Assembly (NCBI GenBank): GCA_035649235.1
Contig: DASRJX010000119.1
Coordinates: 19,904-83,903, forward strand
Length of the DNA: 64,000 nt
Direction: 5' to 3'
DNA from: DASRJX01 sp035649235
Lineage (GTDB): Bacteria; Acidobacteriota; Polarisedimenticolia; Gp22-AA2
The notes under the pieces are model-generated. The model was not told where the DNA came from. It searched no databases and worked only from the letters and a program-made list of their open reading frames with translations. This document shows, piece after piece, positions 15,625 through 24,108 of the stretch; position 1 is the stretch's first letter, and the number at the start of each line of letters is the position of its first letter. Position numbers and translations under genes: made by a program.

Positions 15625-18330
15625 TCAGCGCGACTTCCCCAGCTCCTGCAGGAGCCGTCCCGCGAGGGCCGTCCAGCCGGTCTGGTGGCTGGCGCCGACG
15701 CCCCGCCCGGTGTCGGCGTGGAAGTACTCGTAGAAGAGCACCAGGTCCTTGAAGTGCGGGTCGTCCGCGTACCGTGCCTCGTCGCCGTGGCAGGGGCGGC
15801 GGCCGTCGCGGCCGGGCAGGAAGATCGACGCCAGCCTGCGGCGCAGCTCGTCGGCCACCTCCTGGAGGTCCATCAACCGCCCGGAGCCAACCGGACACTC
15901 GACGCGCAGGCTGTCGCCGTAGAAATGGTGGTAGCGCTCCAGCGCCTCGATCAGGAGGTAGTTGACGGGGAACCAGATCGGCCCCCGCCAATTGGAGTTG
16001 CCGCCGAACAGGCCGGTGTCGGACTCGGCCGGCGTGTAGTCGACGCGGTGCTCGGTGCCGTCGATCCGGAGGACGAAGGGATGTCGCTCGTGCACCCGAG
16101 ACAGCGAGCGGATCCCGAACGGCGAGAGGAACTCGTTCTCGTCGAGCACGTAGCGGAGCACCCGCAGCAACCGCTCTCGCGAGGTGATGGCCAGTAGCAG
16201 GTGCTCGTGGCCGCCGCCCATCGGCACGATGTGCGAGATCTGCTTCGCCAGATCGACGCGGTTCCGGATGAACCAGTCGAGTCGCTTCTTGAAGCCCGGC
16301 AGCCTCCCGACGTGCTCCATCTCCAGTACGCTCACCGCGAACAGCGGGATGAGGCCGACGAGCGAGCGGACGCGGATCGGATGGCTCCGGCCGTCGACGT
16401 GCAGCTGGTCGTAGTAGAAGCCGTCCTCCTCGTCCCACAGCCCCATGCCGCCGAGGTTGTTCATCGCGTCGGCGATCGCCACGAAGTGCTCGAAGAACTT
16501 CGATGCCATGTCCTCCGTGGCGGGGTTGTCGCGCGACAGCTCGAGCGCCATCGCCAGCATGGTGGCGGCGTAGGACGCCATCCATGCGGTGCCGTCCGCC
16601 TGCTCCAGACGGCCGCCGGTCGGCAGCGGCCGGCTGCGATCGAAGACGCCGATGTTGTCGAGGCCCAGGAACCCGCCCGAGAAGAGGTGGTTCCCCTCCT
16701 CGTCCTTGCGGTTCACCCACCAGGTGAAGTTGATCAGGAGCTTCTGGAAGCAGCGCGACAGGAACGCCCGATCCCGTCCGCCGCGCGGCCCGGTCATCTT
16801 GTACGTGCGCCAGCAGGCCCAGGCGTGGACCGGTGGATTGACGTCGCCGAACGCGAACTCGTACGCCGGCAGCTGCCCGTTCGGGTGCATGTACCACTCT
16901 CGCAGGAACAGCACGAGCTGTTCCTTGGCGAACTGCGGATCGAGGGTCGCGAGCGGGATCATGTGGAAGGCGAGATCCCACGCCGCGTACCAGGGATACT
17001 CCCACTTGTCCGGCATCGAGATGACGTCCCGGTTGAACAGATGCCCCCAGTCGGAGTTCCTTCCGAGCCGCCGCGCCTGAGGCGGCGGCGGTTGCGCCGG
17101 GTCCCCTTCGAGCCAGTCGCGCACCACGTAGTGGAAGAACTGCTTGCTCCAGAGCAGCCCGGCGTACGCCTGCCGCGCCACCTGCTTCTCCTCGGCCGTG
17201 AGCGCCGCCGGCAGCCGTCCGGCGTAGAACGCGTCCGCCTCCGCGCGGCGCTCCGCCACGATCCGGTCGAACGCGGCCGGCCCACGGCTCGGCGCCCGGG
17301 GTGCCGCCTGGCCCGGCCGGCCCGCTTTGGCGAGTCGCAGCCGGATGGTCGCGGTGCCGCCCGCGGGGATGACGAACCGGTGGAGGAACGCCGCCTTGGT
17401 ACCACTCCGCGCCGGGTTGACCGCGTCCCGGCGGCCGCGCACCACGTACTCGTGGAAGGCGTCCTTGACGAACGGCGTGCCATTCGGCGCGCCATAGAGG
17501 CGCTCCGCATTGGTCTCGTTCTCGGTGAATAGCGGTTCGGGACCCCTCCCGTCCGGACTGGCGCCGTCCGCGGGGCCGGCGGCGGCGAGCGTGAAGGTTC
17601 CGAGCGTGACGTGCCGCGCCAGCAGGGCGCCGCCCCGGTCGAGCTCGATCCCGGGCTTCTCCCAGTAACCCTCCCCCGTGCGCCCCCACGACCAGGTGTT
17701 CCGGAACCAGAGGGTCGGCAGGACCGTGATCGGCGCGGGCTCGGGTCCGCGATTGGAGATCCGCAGCACGATCAGGATGTCGTCCGGCCCGGCCTTGGCA
17801 TACTCCGCCAGGACGTCGAAGTAGCGGCCGCCGTCGAAGGCACCGCCGTCGGCGAGCTCGAACTCGCGATCGCGCTTGCCGCGGCGCGCGTTCTCTTCCA
17901 GGAGGCGGCGGTAGGGAAACTCCGTCTGGGGGTACTTATAGAGCGCCGTCATGTAGGAGTGCGTCGGGGTGGCCTCGAGGTAGTAGTAGCACTCCTTCAC
18001 GTCCTCGCCGTGGTTCCCCTCCGGGCCGGTGAGGCCGAACAGCCGCTCCTTGAGGATCGGATCGCGCCCGTTCCACAGCGCGATCGCGAAGCACAGGCGG
18101 CACTCCCGATCGGTGATCCCGAGGAGGCCGTCCTCGCCCCAGCGGTACGCCCGGCTGCGCGCGTGTTCGTGGGGGAAGTAGCTCCAGCACTCGCCGCCGG
18201 CGGAATAGTCCTCGCGCACGGTGCCCCACTGGCGCTCGGCCAGGTACGGGCCCCAGCGCTTCCAGTTGGCGCGACGCGCGGCGTCCTCGGCGAGGCGGGC
18301 CTCCTCGGCGGTCGGGCTCTTCTGGCTCAT
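15625..18330 (-). CDS. GH63-like glucosidase (MGH1-type)
   Basis: 901 residues, cytoplasmic (no signal peptide). The start is ATG 18330 ([15 protein letters not shown]), not the upstream open extension, which is Arg/Pro-rich shadow. N-terminal motifs [20 protein letters not shown] and [20 protein letters not shown], and later [27 protein letters not shown] (read in parts, about 460-490) and [17 protein letters not shown] (about 780-800), are typical of the mannosyl-oligosaccharide glucosidase-like (alpha/alpha)6-barrel family. Acidic residues in the WDLAFH and NWRGPIW regions are the likely catalytic pair. Probable substrates are glucosyl-containing compatible solutes or oligosaccharides. It heads a unit with DoxX. 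Confidence 0.85.
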   Translation of the reverse strand: MSQKSPTAEEARLAEDAARRANWKRWGPYLAERQWGTVREDYSAGGECWSYFPHEHARSRAYRWGEDGLLGITDRECRLCFAIALWNGRDPILKERLFGLTGPEGNHGEDVKECYYYLEATPTHSYMTALYKYPQTEFPYRRLLEENARRGKRDREFELADGGAFDGGRYFDVLAEYAKAGPDDILIVLRISNRGPEPAPITVLPTLWFRNTWSWGRTGEGYWEKPGIELDRGGALLARHVTLGTFTLAAAGPADGASPDGRGPEPLFTENETNAERLYGAPNGTPFVKDAFHEYVVRGRRDAVNPARSGTKAAFLHRFVIPAGGTATIRLRLAKAGRPGQAAPRAPSRGPAAFDRIVAERRAEADAFYAGRLPAALTAEEKQVARQAYAGLLWSKQFFHYVVRDWLEGDPAQPPPPQARRLGRNSDWGHLFNRDVISMPDKWEYPWYAAWDLAFHMIPLATLDPQFAKEQLVLFLREWYMHPNGQLPAYEFAFGDVNPPVHAWACWRTYKMTGPRGGRDRAFLSRCFQKLLINFTWWVNRKDEEGNHLFSGGFLGLDNIGVFDRSRPLPTGGRLEQADGTAWMASYAATMLAMALELSRDNPATEDMASKFFEHFVAIADAMNNLGGMGLWDEEDGFYYDQLHVDGRSHPIRVRSLVGLIPLFAVSVLEMEHVGRLPGFKKRLDWFIRNRVDLAKQISHIVPMGGGHEHLLLAITSRERLLRVLRYVLDENEFLSPFGIRSLSRVHERHPFVLRIDGTEHRVDYTPAESDTGLFGGNSNWRGPIWFPVNYLLIEALERYHHFYGDSLRVECPVGSGRLMDLQEVADELRRRLASIFLPGRDGRRPCHGDEARYADDPHFKDLVLFYEYFHADTGRGVGASHQTGWTALAGRLLQELGKSR

Positions 18331-18401
18331 GCGCGGGATTATGCGACGGATCGGCGTCGGCGATCTCCGTGGCGACCGAGACCGACCTCGTCGAGGAGGG
18401 A

Positions 18402-18432
18402 TTGACGGACGGGACCTCGCCGGGCGTAGCAT
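18402..18432 (+). promoter_or_regulatory. Possible promoter of the 18474 glycosyltransferase
   Basis: TTGACG (18402-18407) and TAGCAT (18427-18432) are 19 bases apart, which is longer than optimal. If used, transcription starts near 18439, which rules out the in-frame ATG at 18369 as the translation start. Confidence 0.4.
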
Positions 18433-18473
18433 GCAACGTGCCCCGCCTGCGCCTGCGCGGCGTCCTCACGGAG

Positions 18474-20081
18474 ATGGCCCTGGCGCCCGGCACGGGACCG
18501 GGCGCTGCCCAGAATCCAGGGAACGCAGACGTGAGGCGCTGCGCCGCGATCGCGGTCCTGATCCTGATCCTCGCGACCGCCTACCTGCTGGCGGCGAGCC
18601 GGGCGGCCGGAGAGCCGGGCCTGCCGCTCGACGACTCCTGGATCCACGCGCGCATCGCCCGCAACCTCGTGGAGGGGAACGGCTTCGCCTTCAACCCCGG
18701 AGAGACCGCCGCGGCCTCGAGCGCGCCGCTCTGGACCCTGCTCCTGGCCGTGCCGGCGGCGCTCCGGCTGCCGTTCCCCTGGGCCTCGTACGTGGCGGGG
18801 ATCGCGTCGGCCATGGCACTCGCGCTCGTGGCCCGCCATCTGGCGGAGCGGGTCACGGGGGACCCGAAGGCAGGTCTTCTGTGCGCCGTCCTGGTGATCG
18901 GCAGCCATCCTTTCCCGTGGTCGGTCGTGTCCGGCATGGAGTCTCCGCTCGCCGCGGCGCTGGTGCTCGGGACGATCCTGTGCGCGGCCTCGGGATCCCT
19001 CCGCCTGGCGCTCGGCCTCGCGGCGGCCGCGGGCCTGACGCGACCCGAGATGGCGCTTCTGCCTATGCTCGTTCTGGCGGACCATCTGGTGCGGGATCGC
19101 TCCTGGTCGCCCCGGAGTCTCGTCGGGCCGGCGCTCGGGGCGACCGCGGCCGCCGCGGCGCCGTTCCTGTGCAACCGGCTCCTGACCGGCCGGTGGGTGT
19201 TCGGGTCGTTCGCGGCGAAGGTGGGCCGTCACGGCGTCCTCGCGGCGCTTGCGGAAGGGCGGGCCGATCTCCTGCCGGCGATTGCCTTGGCCAACCTGCC
19301 GCTCTATCTCGGCCCCCTGCTCGAGTCGCTGCTGCGGGACAACGGCGTCCTGCTGCTGCTGGCGCCCGTCGGGTTCCTGCGCCTGTCCCGGGGCGAGCGC
19401 CGGACGCACCTGCCCTGGATGGTCGGGATCCTGCTGCCGTGCGCCGTGGCGGTCCTGGCGCCGTTCGGCGGGCCGGCGTTTCACGAGCAGCGCTACGTGG
19501 CCCCGATCGTGGCCGTGTACCTGGTGGCAGGCTGCGCCGGTCTCTTCACCCTCTTCCGGCGCCCGGGCCGGGAGAGAGTCCTGGTCGTGGCCATGGTGGC
19601 GGCCACCGGGCTGTCCGCCTGGGGGGCGGGGCAGGGACTGCGGCGCTATGCTCTCGAGGTGAAGAACGTGACCGAGATGCAGGTCCGCATCGGGCGCTGG
19701 CTCGCTCCGCGCACGGCGGGACAGGAGCCGATCGCGACCAACGACATCGGCGCGATCGGCTTCTTCACCCGCGCGACGATCCTCGACCTCACGGGCCTCG
19801 CCTCGCCCGAGGCGATGCCGTACCTGCGCCGCGCGGCCCCGCCTGGAGGTGTGAACCGCGGCTGGAACGGCGCGAGCGAGGCCGGGCTCCTGGAGTTCCT
19901 GAGGGCCCGGAAGCCGGCCTACGTCGCCCTCTTCCCCTCCTGGTACCCCAGCCCGGAATTCCGCCGGAGTCTCGGAGAGGAAGTGTTCCGCGTCGACCTC
20001 GAAGACAACCTGATCTGCGGGGATCGAACGATGATCGTGTATCGCCCCGCCTGGCAGGCGGCGGCCGGGTCTTGTCCCGGT
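18474..20081 (+). CDS. Polytopic GT-C-like glycosyltransferase without a proper stop codon
   Basis: The membrane protein begins at ATG 18474 or, with a better leader (AGGGA upstream), GTG 18531. The first loop carries GLPLDDSWIHARIARNL and FAFNPGE, the DDSW-type site of a subset of GT-C glycosyltransferases; about ten helices follow, ending with a soluble C-terminal domain (TNDIGAIGFFTRATILDLTG, and a final TMIVYRPAWQ). Recognisable protein ends near 20070, but the frame stays open to the TGA at 21243-21245, running antisense through the ubiA-like gene with the His/Gln/Arg/Asp-rich composition typical of shadow translation. The end given here is where similarity stops. A lost stop codon or a frameshift near 20050 is likely. 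Confidence 0.6.
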
Positions 20082-20990
20082 CTACGGCGCGACGGTGGGA
20101 CTCGCCACGTAGAGCAGGAGGACCACCGTGATGCCCCACAGCGCCACGTTCAGCAGCAGCGGGAGGTCCGTCAGGAGGGCCTGCGTCGGGCTGCTCCCCT
20201 CCCCTCTCTGATGGACGAGGTAGAGGTAGCGGAAGATGCCGTACAGGACGAACGGCACGGTCAGGTAGAGGTAGGGGGTCCGGAGTCGCATCTCCACCTC
20301 GGGGGAGATGGTGTAGAACATGTAAGCGACGACCGTCGACGCCGTGACGACGCCGATCATCTGATCGAGGAACGCCACCGAGTACTCCCGGAGGATGCTG
20401 CGATGCCCGTGGGCGTCCGCCAGCGTCTCGAGCTCCTGACGCCGCTTGCAGAAGGCCAGGAACAACGACAGGAGGATGGTGCACATGATGAGCCAGGTGG
20501 AGATCGGCACGTCGATGATGAGACCGCCGCCGATGGCCCGGAGCACGAAGCCGGCGCTGATCACCATGACATCGATGATGACAACCTCCTTCAGCCAGAA
20601 GGAATACACCAGGTTCAGCGCCGCGTACGCCAGCAGGACCGCTCCGAACGGCGGCGACAGCGCGAAGCCGGCCATGAGCGACAGGCTGGACAGGACGACC
20701 GCGGCGACCGTGGCGGGCACGATCGACAGCGCGCCGGAGGCGATCGGCCGGCGGGCCTTGGCGGGGTGCTTGCGGTCGCGCTCGGCGTCGAACAGATCGT
20801 TGACGATGTAGACCGCGCCGCTGATGGCGCAGAACAGCAGAAACCCCAGGATCGCGTTCCGGCAGGCGTGCGGGATCAGGAGGCTGCGCGAGAAGAGCAG
20901 GGCCGCGAAGACGACGAGGTTCTTGATCCACTGCCGCGGGCGCATCGACAGCGCCACGCCGACGAGCGTCCCTCCCGGCCGACGCCGCAT
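20082..20990 (-). CDS. UbiA-family prenyltransferase (decaprenyl-phosphate phosphoribosyltransferase-like)
   Basis: 302 residues with about nine membrane helices. SMRPRQWIKNLVVFAALLFS at about 15-34, the Asp-rich site NDLFDAERDRKHPAKARRPI (about 62-81) and a second Asp cluster DAHGHRS near 180 match the subgroup that includes 5-phosphoribosyl-1-diphosphate:decaprenyl-phosphate transferases (Rv3806c-like). The start ATG 20990 shares a base with the stop of the xdhC-like gene (TGATG). It is the last gene of the greA operon. The product could feed a polyprenyl-phosphate-pentose donor to the GT-C enzymes nearby, which is an inference. The MRPRQW ATG at 20945 is a less likely start. Confidence 0.8.
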   Translation of the reverse strand: MRRRPGGTLVGVALSMRPRQWIKNLVVFAALLFSRSLLIPHACRNAILGFLLFCAISGAVYIVNDLFDAERDRKHPAKARRPIASGALSIVPATVAAVVLSSLSLMAGFALSPPFGAVLLAYAALNLVYSFWLKEVVIIDVMVISAGFVLRAIGGGLIIDVPISTWLIMCTILLSLFLAFCKRRQELETLADAHGHRSILREYSVAFLDQMIGVVTASTVVAYMFYTISPEVEMRLRTPYLYLTVPFVLYGIFRYLYLVHQRGEGSSPTQALLTDLPLLLNVALWGITVVLLLYVASPTVAP

Positions 20991-21832
20991 CAGGCGGGGA
21001 GCCGGCGGGCCCTGCGGCGCGGGAAGAGCGCCAGCCCCCTGAGCGCCTCGCTGGCCGCACCGCCGCGCCGCACGGCGATCATCTCCGCCGCGATGCTGAC
21101 GGCGATCTCGTCCGGCGTCTCGGCGGCGATCGGCAGCCCGATCGGAGCCCGCAACGTATCCAGCGCCTCCCGGGGCGTCCCCATCTCGAGGGCCCGGGCC
21201 ACCACGGTTTTCACCTTGCGCCGGCTGCCGATCAGCCCGACGTAGGCGGCTCCGCGCCCCACGGCGTGACGGACGGCCTCGAGATCGGTCTCGTGGCAGC
21301 GGGTCACGATGGCGACGTACGCTCCCTCGGGAACGGGAGGCAGGCCGTCCTTGAACTGGGCTCCGGCGCGCACGCGGGTCACCGCGGCAGGAAAGCGACT
21401 CTCCTTGAGCTCCCGCTCGCGATCGTCGACGACGGACACCAGGAACCCGAGGCGGACGGCAAGGCGGGCCAGGGCGCGGCCCACGTGACCGGCGCCGTAG
21501 ATGAAGAGGGGCGGCGCCGGGGCGATGACCTCCACCAGCACCCGGACGGCGCCGCCACACACCATGCCGGTGGAGCCCTCACCGTGCCGGGTGAACCGGT
21601 ACTCCTTCTCGAACCCCGCGCCGCGCCGCAACGCCTCCCTGGCGTCGCCGATGACGAGCGCCTCGAAGGCTCCGCCGCCGATGCTGAAGGCGGTGGAGCC
21701 GTCGGCGCCGATCAGCATCTTCGCGCCGATGTCCCGCGGCGCGGAGCCCTGCCGGTGGATGACGGTGGCGATCGCCACCGCCCGGCCGGCGCGCAGCCAG
21801 CGTCCCACCCGCTCGTAGAAGGGCAGGCTCAT
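20990..21832 (-). CDS. XdhC/CoxI family protein
   Basis: 280 residues starting at ATG 21832, inside an ATGA overlap with the HEAT-repeat gene; a longer open frame upstream is shadow. N-terminal XdhC domain: AVAIATVIHRQGSAPRDIGAKM and IGGGAFEALV; conserved CGG (GMVCGGAVRVLVE) at about 92. C-terminal Rossmann domain from about 110: FIYGAGHVGRALARLA, then VVDDRE and YVGLIGSRRK. XdhC-type proteins bind or protect molybdenum cofactor during insertion into xanthine dehydrogenase or CO-dehydrogenase-like enzymes. No molybdoenzyme subunits are present in this window, so its client is unknown. Confidence 0.88.
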   Translation of the reverse strand: MSLPFYERVGRWLRAGRAVAIATVIHRQGSAPRDIGAKMLIGADGSTAFSIGGGAFEALVIGDAREALRRGAGFEKEYRFTRHGEGSTGMVCGGAVRVLVEVIAPAPPLFIYGAGHVGRALARLAVRLGFLVSVVDDRERELKESRFPAAVTRVRAGAQFKDGLPPVPEGAYVAIVTRCHETDLEAVRHAVGRGAAYVGLIGSRRKVKTVVARALEMGTPREALDTLRAPIGLPIAAETPDEIAVSIAAEMIAVRRGGAASEALRGLALFPRRRARRLPA

Positions 21833-22794
21833 CTCGGCGGTGTGGCGGCGTGGTTTCTGGCCCACCAGCGTTGCCAGGGCTCCGGCTTCGTACCCAGCGA
21901 CTGGCCGGTGATGCGGGCGAGGGTCTCCGCCGCCGAGTCTCGCGCCGGCCCTTGAGCATCCTTCAGCCGGTCGATCAGGTACGGCACCAGAGCCGGATCG
22001 TTGAGGCGCGAGAGCGCGCTGTAGGCGCTGGCGCGCAGTTCCGGAGCCGGATCGCTTTCGCCCATCGAGCGCAGGAGCGCGCGGGTGGCCTCGTCGTCTC
22101 GTCCGGCGAGAGAGGTGATGACGTCGGAGCGCACCTCCATGGCGGGGTGCTGCACGAGCCGGCCCAGTGCTGTGACGGCCTCCGGTTCCTGGAACTGCCC
22201 CAGGGCCTGCACGGCCGCGCGCGCGACGGCGAGCTCGGGATGGCGGGCGGCCTTCTCCAGGAACGGGATTCCGGCGGGATCTCCCAGGGCGCCGACCGCG
22301 AAGCACGTACCCTCGAGGAGATCGGCCGGGCGGTTCTCTTCCACGCCGGCGAGCAGGACGCCGAGCGCAGCCGGATCGCCGCCACCCCTGTGGATCAGGT
22401 TGGCCACCAGGATCCGGCTGTCGCTCAGCTCCCTGGCGGGCCTGACCCGGATCGGGTTGTAAGGGAGCATGACCCGGCGGCCGACCGCGAGCTGGGCCCG
22501 GAGCGCCTCGCGGGCCCCGGGCTGCGGCATGCGCGCCAACTGGATGATCGAAGTCGCACGGTTGAGGGGGACCTTGCTGTCGAGGCCGCGAACGAAAACG
22601 GCGTAACCCCCGGACTCGACGATGGACTCGATCTTGTCCGCCGCCTCCTGGCGGGCCTCCACGTCCTCACTGCCGAGCGCCGCAAAGAGCGCGTCGGCGT
22701 TCTCGGCCGGGGCGCAGCCCCCAAGCAGCGCGGCCGTCGCCAGGGCGACGAGCGCAGCGCATCCGCGACCGACGGGCCGATCGGGAGTCCTCAC
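21829..22794 (-). CDS. HEAT-repeat lipoprotein
   Basis: 321 residues. The GTG start at 22794 overlaps the greA stop (GTGA); it yields a signal sequence ending in LLGGC, a lipobox, so the mature protein is probably lipid-anchored. The rest is helical HEAT/PBS-lyase-like repeats, such as LFAALGSEDVEARQEAADKI, AVGALGDPAGIPFLEKAAR, AVQALGQFQEPEAVTALGRL and SALSRLNDPALVPYLIDRL. HEAT repeats bind proteins; no catalytic residues are seen. It ends with an ATGA overlap into the xdhC-like gene. The partner is unknown. Confidence 0.8.
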   Translation of the reverse strand: MRTPDRPVGRGCAALVALATAALLGGCAPAENADALFAALGSEDVEARQEAADKIESIVESGGYAVFVRGLDSKVPLNRATSIIQLARMPQPGAREALRAQLAVGRRVMLPYNPIRVRPARELSDSRILVANLIHRGGGDPAALGVLLAGVEENRPADLLEGTCFAVGALGDPAGIPFLEKAARHPELAVARAAVQALGQFQEPEAVTALGRLVQHPAMEVRSDVITSLAGRDDEATRALLRSMGESDPAPELRASAYSALSRLNDPALVPYLIDRLKDAQGPARDSAAETLARITGQSLGTKPEPWQRWWARNHAATPPR

Positions 22795-23267
22795 GACTCC
22801 TCCTTGTCGTGCAGCGTCCGGAGCAGGATGATCTCGAGCGCGCGCGTGCCCGCGGGGATCCGGATCGTCACCTCGTCGCCCACCTTGCGCCCCACGAGGG
22901 CCTTGCCGATGGGCGAGGTGACGGAGATGAGCCCCTTGGAGAGGTCGGCCTCCTCCGAAATCACCAGCTCGTAGGCGAATTCCTTGTCCGCCTGCGTGTC
23001 GTAGACGGTCACCGTCGACCCGAGGCCGGCGCAATCCCGCGGTAGATTGTCGAGGTCGATCATCGACAGGGTCCGCAGCTGGGCCTGGACCTGGCCCATG
23101 CGGGCCTGGACGTAGTGTTGGCGCTCCAGGGCGGCCTGGTACTCGGCGTTCTCCCGGAGATCCCCCAGCGCCTTGGCCCGCTGGATCTCCTTGGGGAGTT
23201 CCACGCGGTACTCTCTATCCAGCGCCTTCAACTCCTTCTCGAGCCTTTCACGCGAACGGTGCAGCAT
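22791..23267 (-). CDS. greA: Transcription elongation factor GreA
   Basis: 158 residues, the usual GreA length. N-terminal coiled coil (about 1-75) with LKALDREYRVELPKEIQRAK and the conserved acidic tip DLRENAEYQAA, where the Asp and Glu coordinate Mg at the RNA polymerase active site and stimulate cleavage of backtracked RNA. The C-terminal FKBP-like domain carries LISVTSPIGKALVGRKVGDE and ends TIRIPAGTRALEIILL. It is the first gene of a four-gene unit with HEAT lipoprotein, xdhC-like and ubiA-like genes, and has a strong promoter at 23307-23335. Confidence 0.95.
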   Translation of the reverse strand: MLHRSRERLEKELKALDREYRVELPKEIQRAKALGDLRENAEYQAALERQHYVQARMGQVQAQLRTLSMIDLDNLPRDCAGLGSTVTVYDTQADKEFAYELVISEEADLSKGLISVTSPIGKALVGRKVGDEVTIRIPAGTRALEIILLRTLHDKEES

Positions 23268-23306
23268 GCGGGGCTCCGAGCGGACGTGGCCTCTGTTCCG
23301 CGCGGA

Positions 23307-23335
23307 AAACTACCATCGCCGCGCTCTCCTGTCAA
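23307..23335 (-). promoter_or_regulatory. Sigma-70 promoter for the greA operon
   Basis: On the minus strand a perfect TTGACA (23330-23335) and TAGTTT (23307-23312) are separated by 17 bases. Transcription would start near 23300, giving a leader of about 33 bases before the greA ATG at 23267. Confidence 0.75.
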
Positions 23336-23346
23336 AGCAGGCGGGT

Positions 23347-23366
23347 GGGGGGCCTTTCGGCCCCCC
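23347..23366. repeat. Perfect 8-bp GC hairpin
   Basis: GGGGGGCC (23347-23354) and GGCCCCCC (23359-23366) form a perfect stem around TTTC. It lies upstream of the -35 boxes of both divergent promoters and has no T-tract on either side, so it is not a canonical intrinsic terminator. Its role is unknown; it may insulate the two divergent units. Confidence 0.6.
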
Positions 23367-23412
23367 GTCATGGTTGGTTAGCTGTGGGAGGATTCGGGAT
23401 TCAAGCACTTCT

Positions 23413-23470
23413 CTTATATATCTGCTTTCTCATCGATTCATCGCCTTACTCTCGAAAGCACATATATAAG
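23413..23470. repeat. AT-rich interrupted palindrome (17-position stem)
   Basis: CTTATATAT (23413-23421) matches ATATATAAG (23462-23470), and after one C-C mismatch TGCTTTC (23423-23429) matches GAAAGCA (23454-23460): 16 of 17 positions pair around a 24-base loop that contains the near-repeat ATCGATTCATCG. It lies between the two divergent promoters in an otherwise GC-rich chromosome. It could be a regulator-binding site, a structured RNA from an unannotated transcript, or a scar of a mobile element. Confidence 0.6.
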
Positions 23471-23543
23471 CGTTCTGCGGCGTAATCTAGGTCCCGGCCA
23501 CCGGAAGTCAAGTCTTTAGCACCGGAAAGCCCCGGGAGTCGCG

Positions 23544-23572
23544 TTGACTCTCCCTGGGGGGTGGGCTATCAT
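23544..23572 (+). promoter_or_regulatory. Sigma-70 promoter for the ccm operon
   Basis: TTGACT (23544-23549) and TATCAT (23567-23572) are 17 bases apart. Transcription would start near 23579, with a leader of about 29 bases before the ccmE start at 23608. Confidence 0.75.
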
Positions 23573-23607
23573 CCGGCTCCGCCCCACGACGAAGGAGAGT
23601 GAGCCTC

Positions 23608-24081
23608 GTGGCGTTCAGTCGTTTCTCCCCCAAGATCCTGGTCTCCGTCGTCGCGCTCGTCATCGGCTTCGCGATCCTGTTCGGCATCGGTCTGAAGGGC
23701 TCGATGGTGTACTACCTCACCGTCGGCGAGTTCCTGGACCGCCAGGGACGCGAGGACCTGGGCGAGAACTTCCGCGTCAACGGCAACGTCGTGAGCGGCA
23801 CGATCGAGAGGACCCCCGGGGTGATCGGCGCCCGTTTCAGGATGACCGACGGCACGCGGGAGCTTCCGGTCGTCTTCGGCAAGGAAACGCCCGACACGTT
23901 CGTGGACGGCAGCGAGGTGGTGGTCGAAGGGCGGATCGGTCCGGACGGCCAGTTCGCGGCCACGACCCTGCTCGCCAAGTGCCCCTCCAAGTACGAGTCC
24001 ACGGCTGCCGGGCGCGACGCTCTCAAGGCCTCGATGCAGCGCCAGGCCGGGAAGGCGACCCCGGACTCCCCCGCCCGGTGA
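23608..24081 (+). CDS. ccmE: Cytochrome c maturation heme chaperone CcmE, Cys-type (CxxxY)
   Basis: 157 residues, periplasmic heme chaperone anchored by one N-terminal helix (about 9-28). The beta-barrel domain includes FRVNGNVVSGTIER and DGTRELPVVF. The heme-attachment motif, normally HxxxY, is here CxxxY (Cys125 and Tyr129 in AKCPSKYE), the variant known from Desulfovibrio and archaeal CcmE proteins. GTG 23608 is preferred to GTG 23599 because AGGAG at 23593-23597 is only one base from the latter. It heads the ccm operon under the promoter at 23544-23572. Confidence 0.9.
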   Translation: MAFSRFSPKILVSVVALVIGFAILFGIGLKGSMVYYLTVGEFLDRQGREDLGENFRVNGNVVSGTIERTPGVIGARFRMTDGTRELPVVFGKETPDTFVDGSEVVVEGRIGPDGQFAATTLLAKCPSKYESTAAGRDALKASMQRQAGKATPDSPAR

Positions 24082-24108
24082 CCGGGCCCACGGCCGAACC
24101 GCAGGGCC

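Larger units (their letters stand above)
23268..23607. other. 340-base divergent intergenic region between greA and ccmE
   Basis: This is the only gene-free stretch above 300 bases. From left to right it holds the greA leader and promoter (minus strand, 23307-23335), a strong GC hairpin (23347-23366), an AT-rich interrupted palindrome (23413-23470) and the ccmE promoter (23544-23572) with its leader. The 23400-23475 core is far more AT-rich than anything else in the window. No coding potential was recognised in it. Confidence 0.8.

Noticed and set aside
23347..23366. GC hairpin as an intrinsic terminator
   Set aside because: There is no run of T after the stem on either strand, and it lies upstream of both divergent promoters, so nothing identified needs to terminate there.
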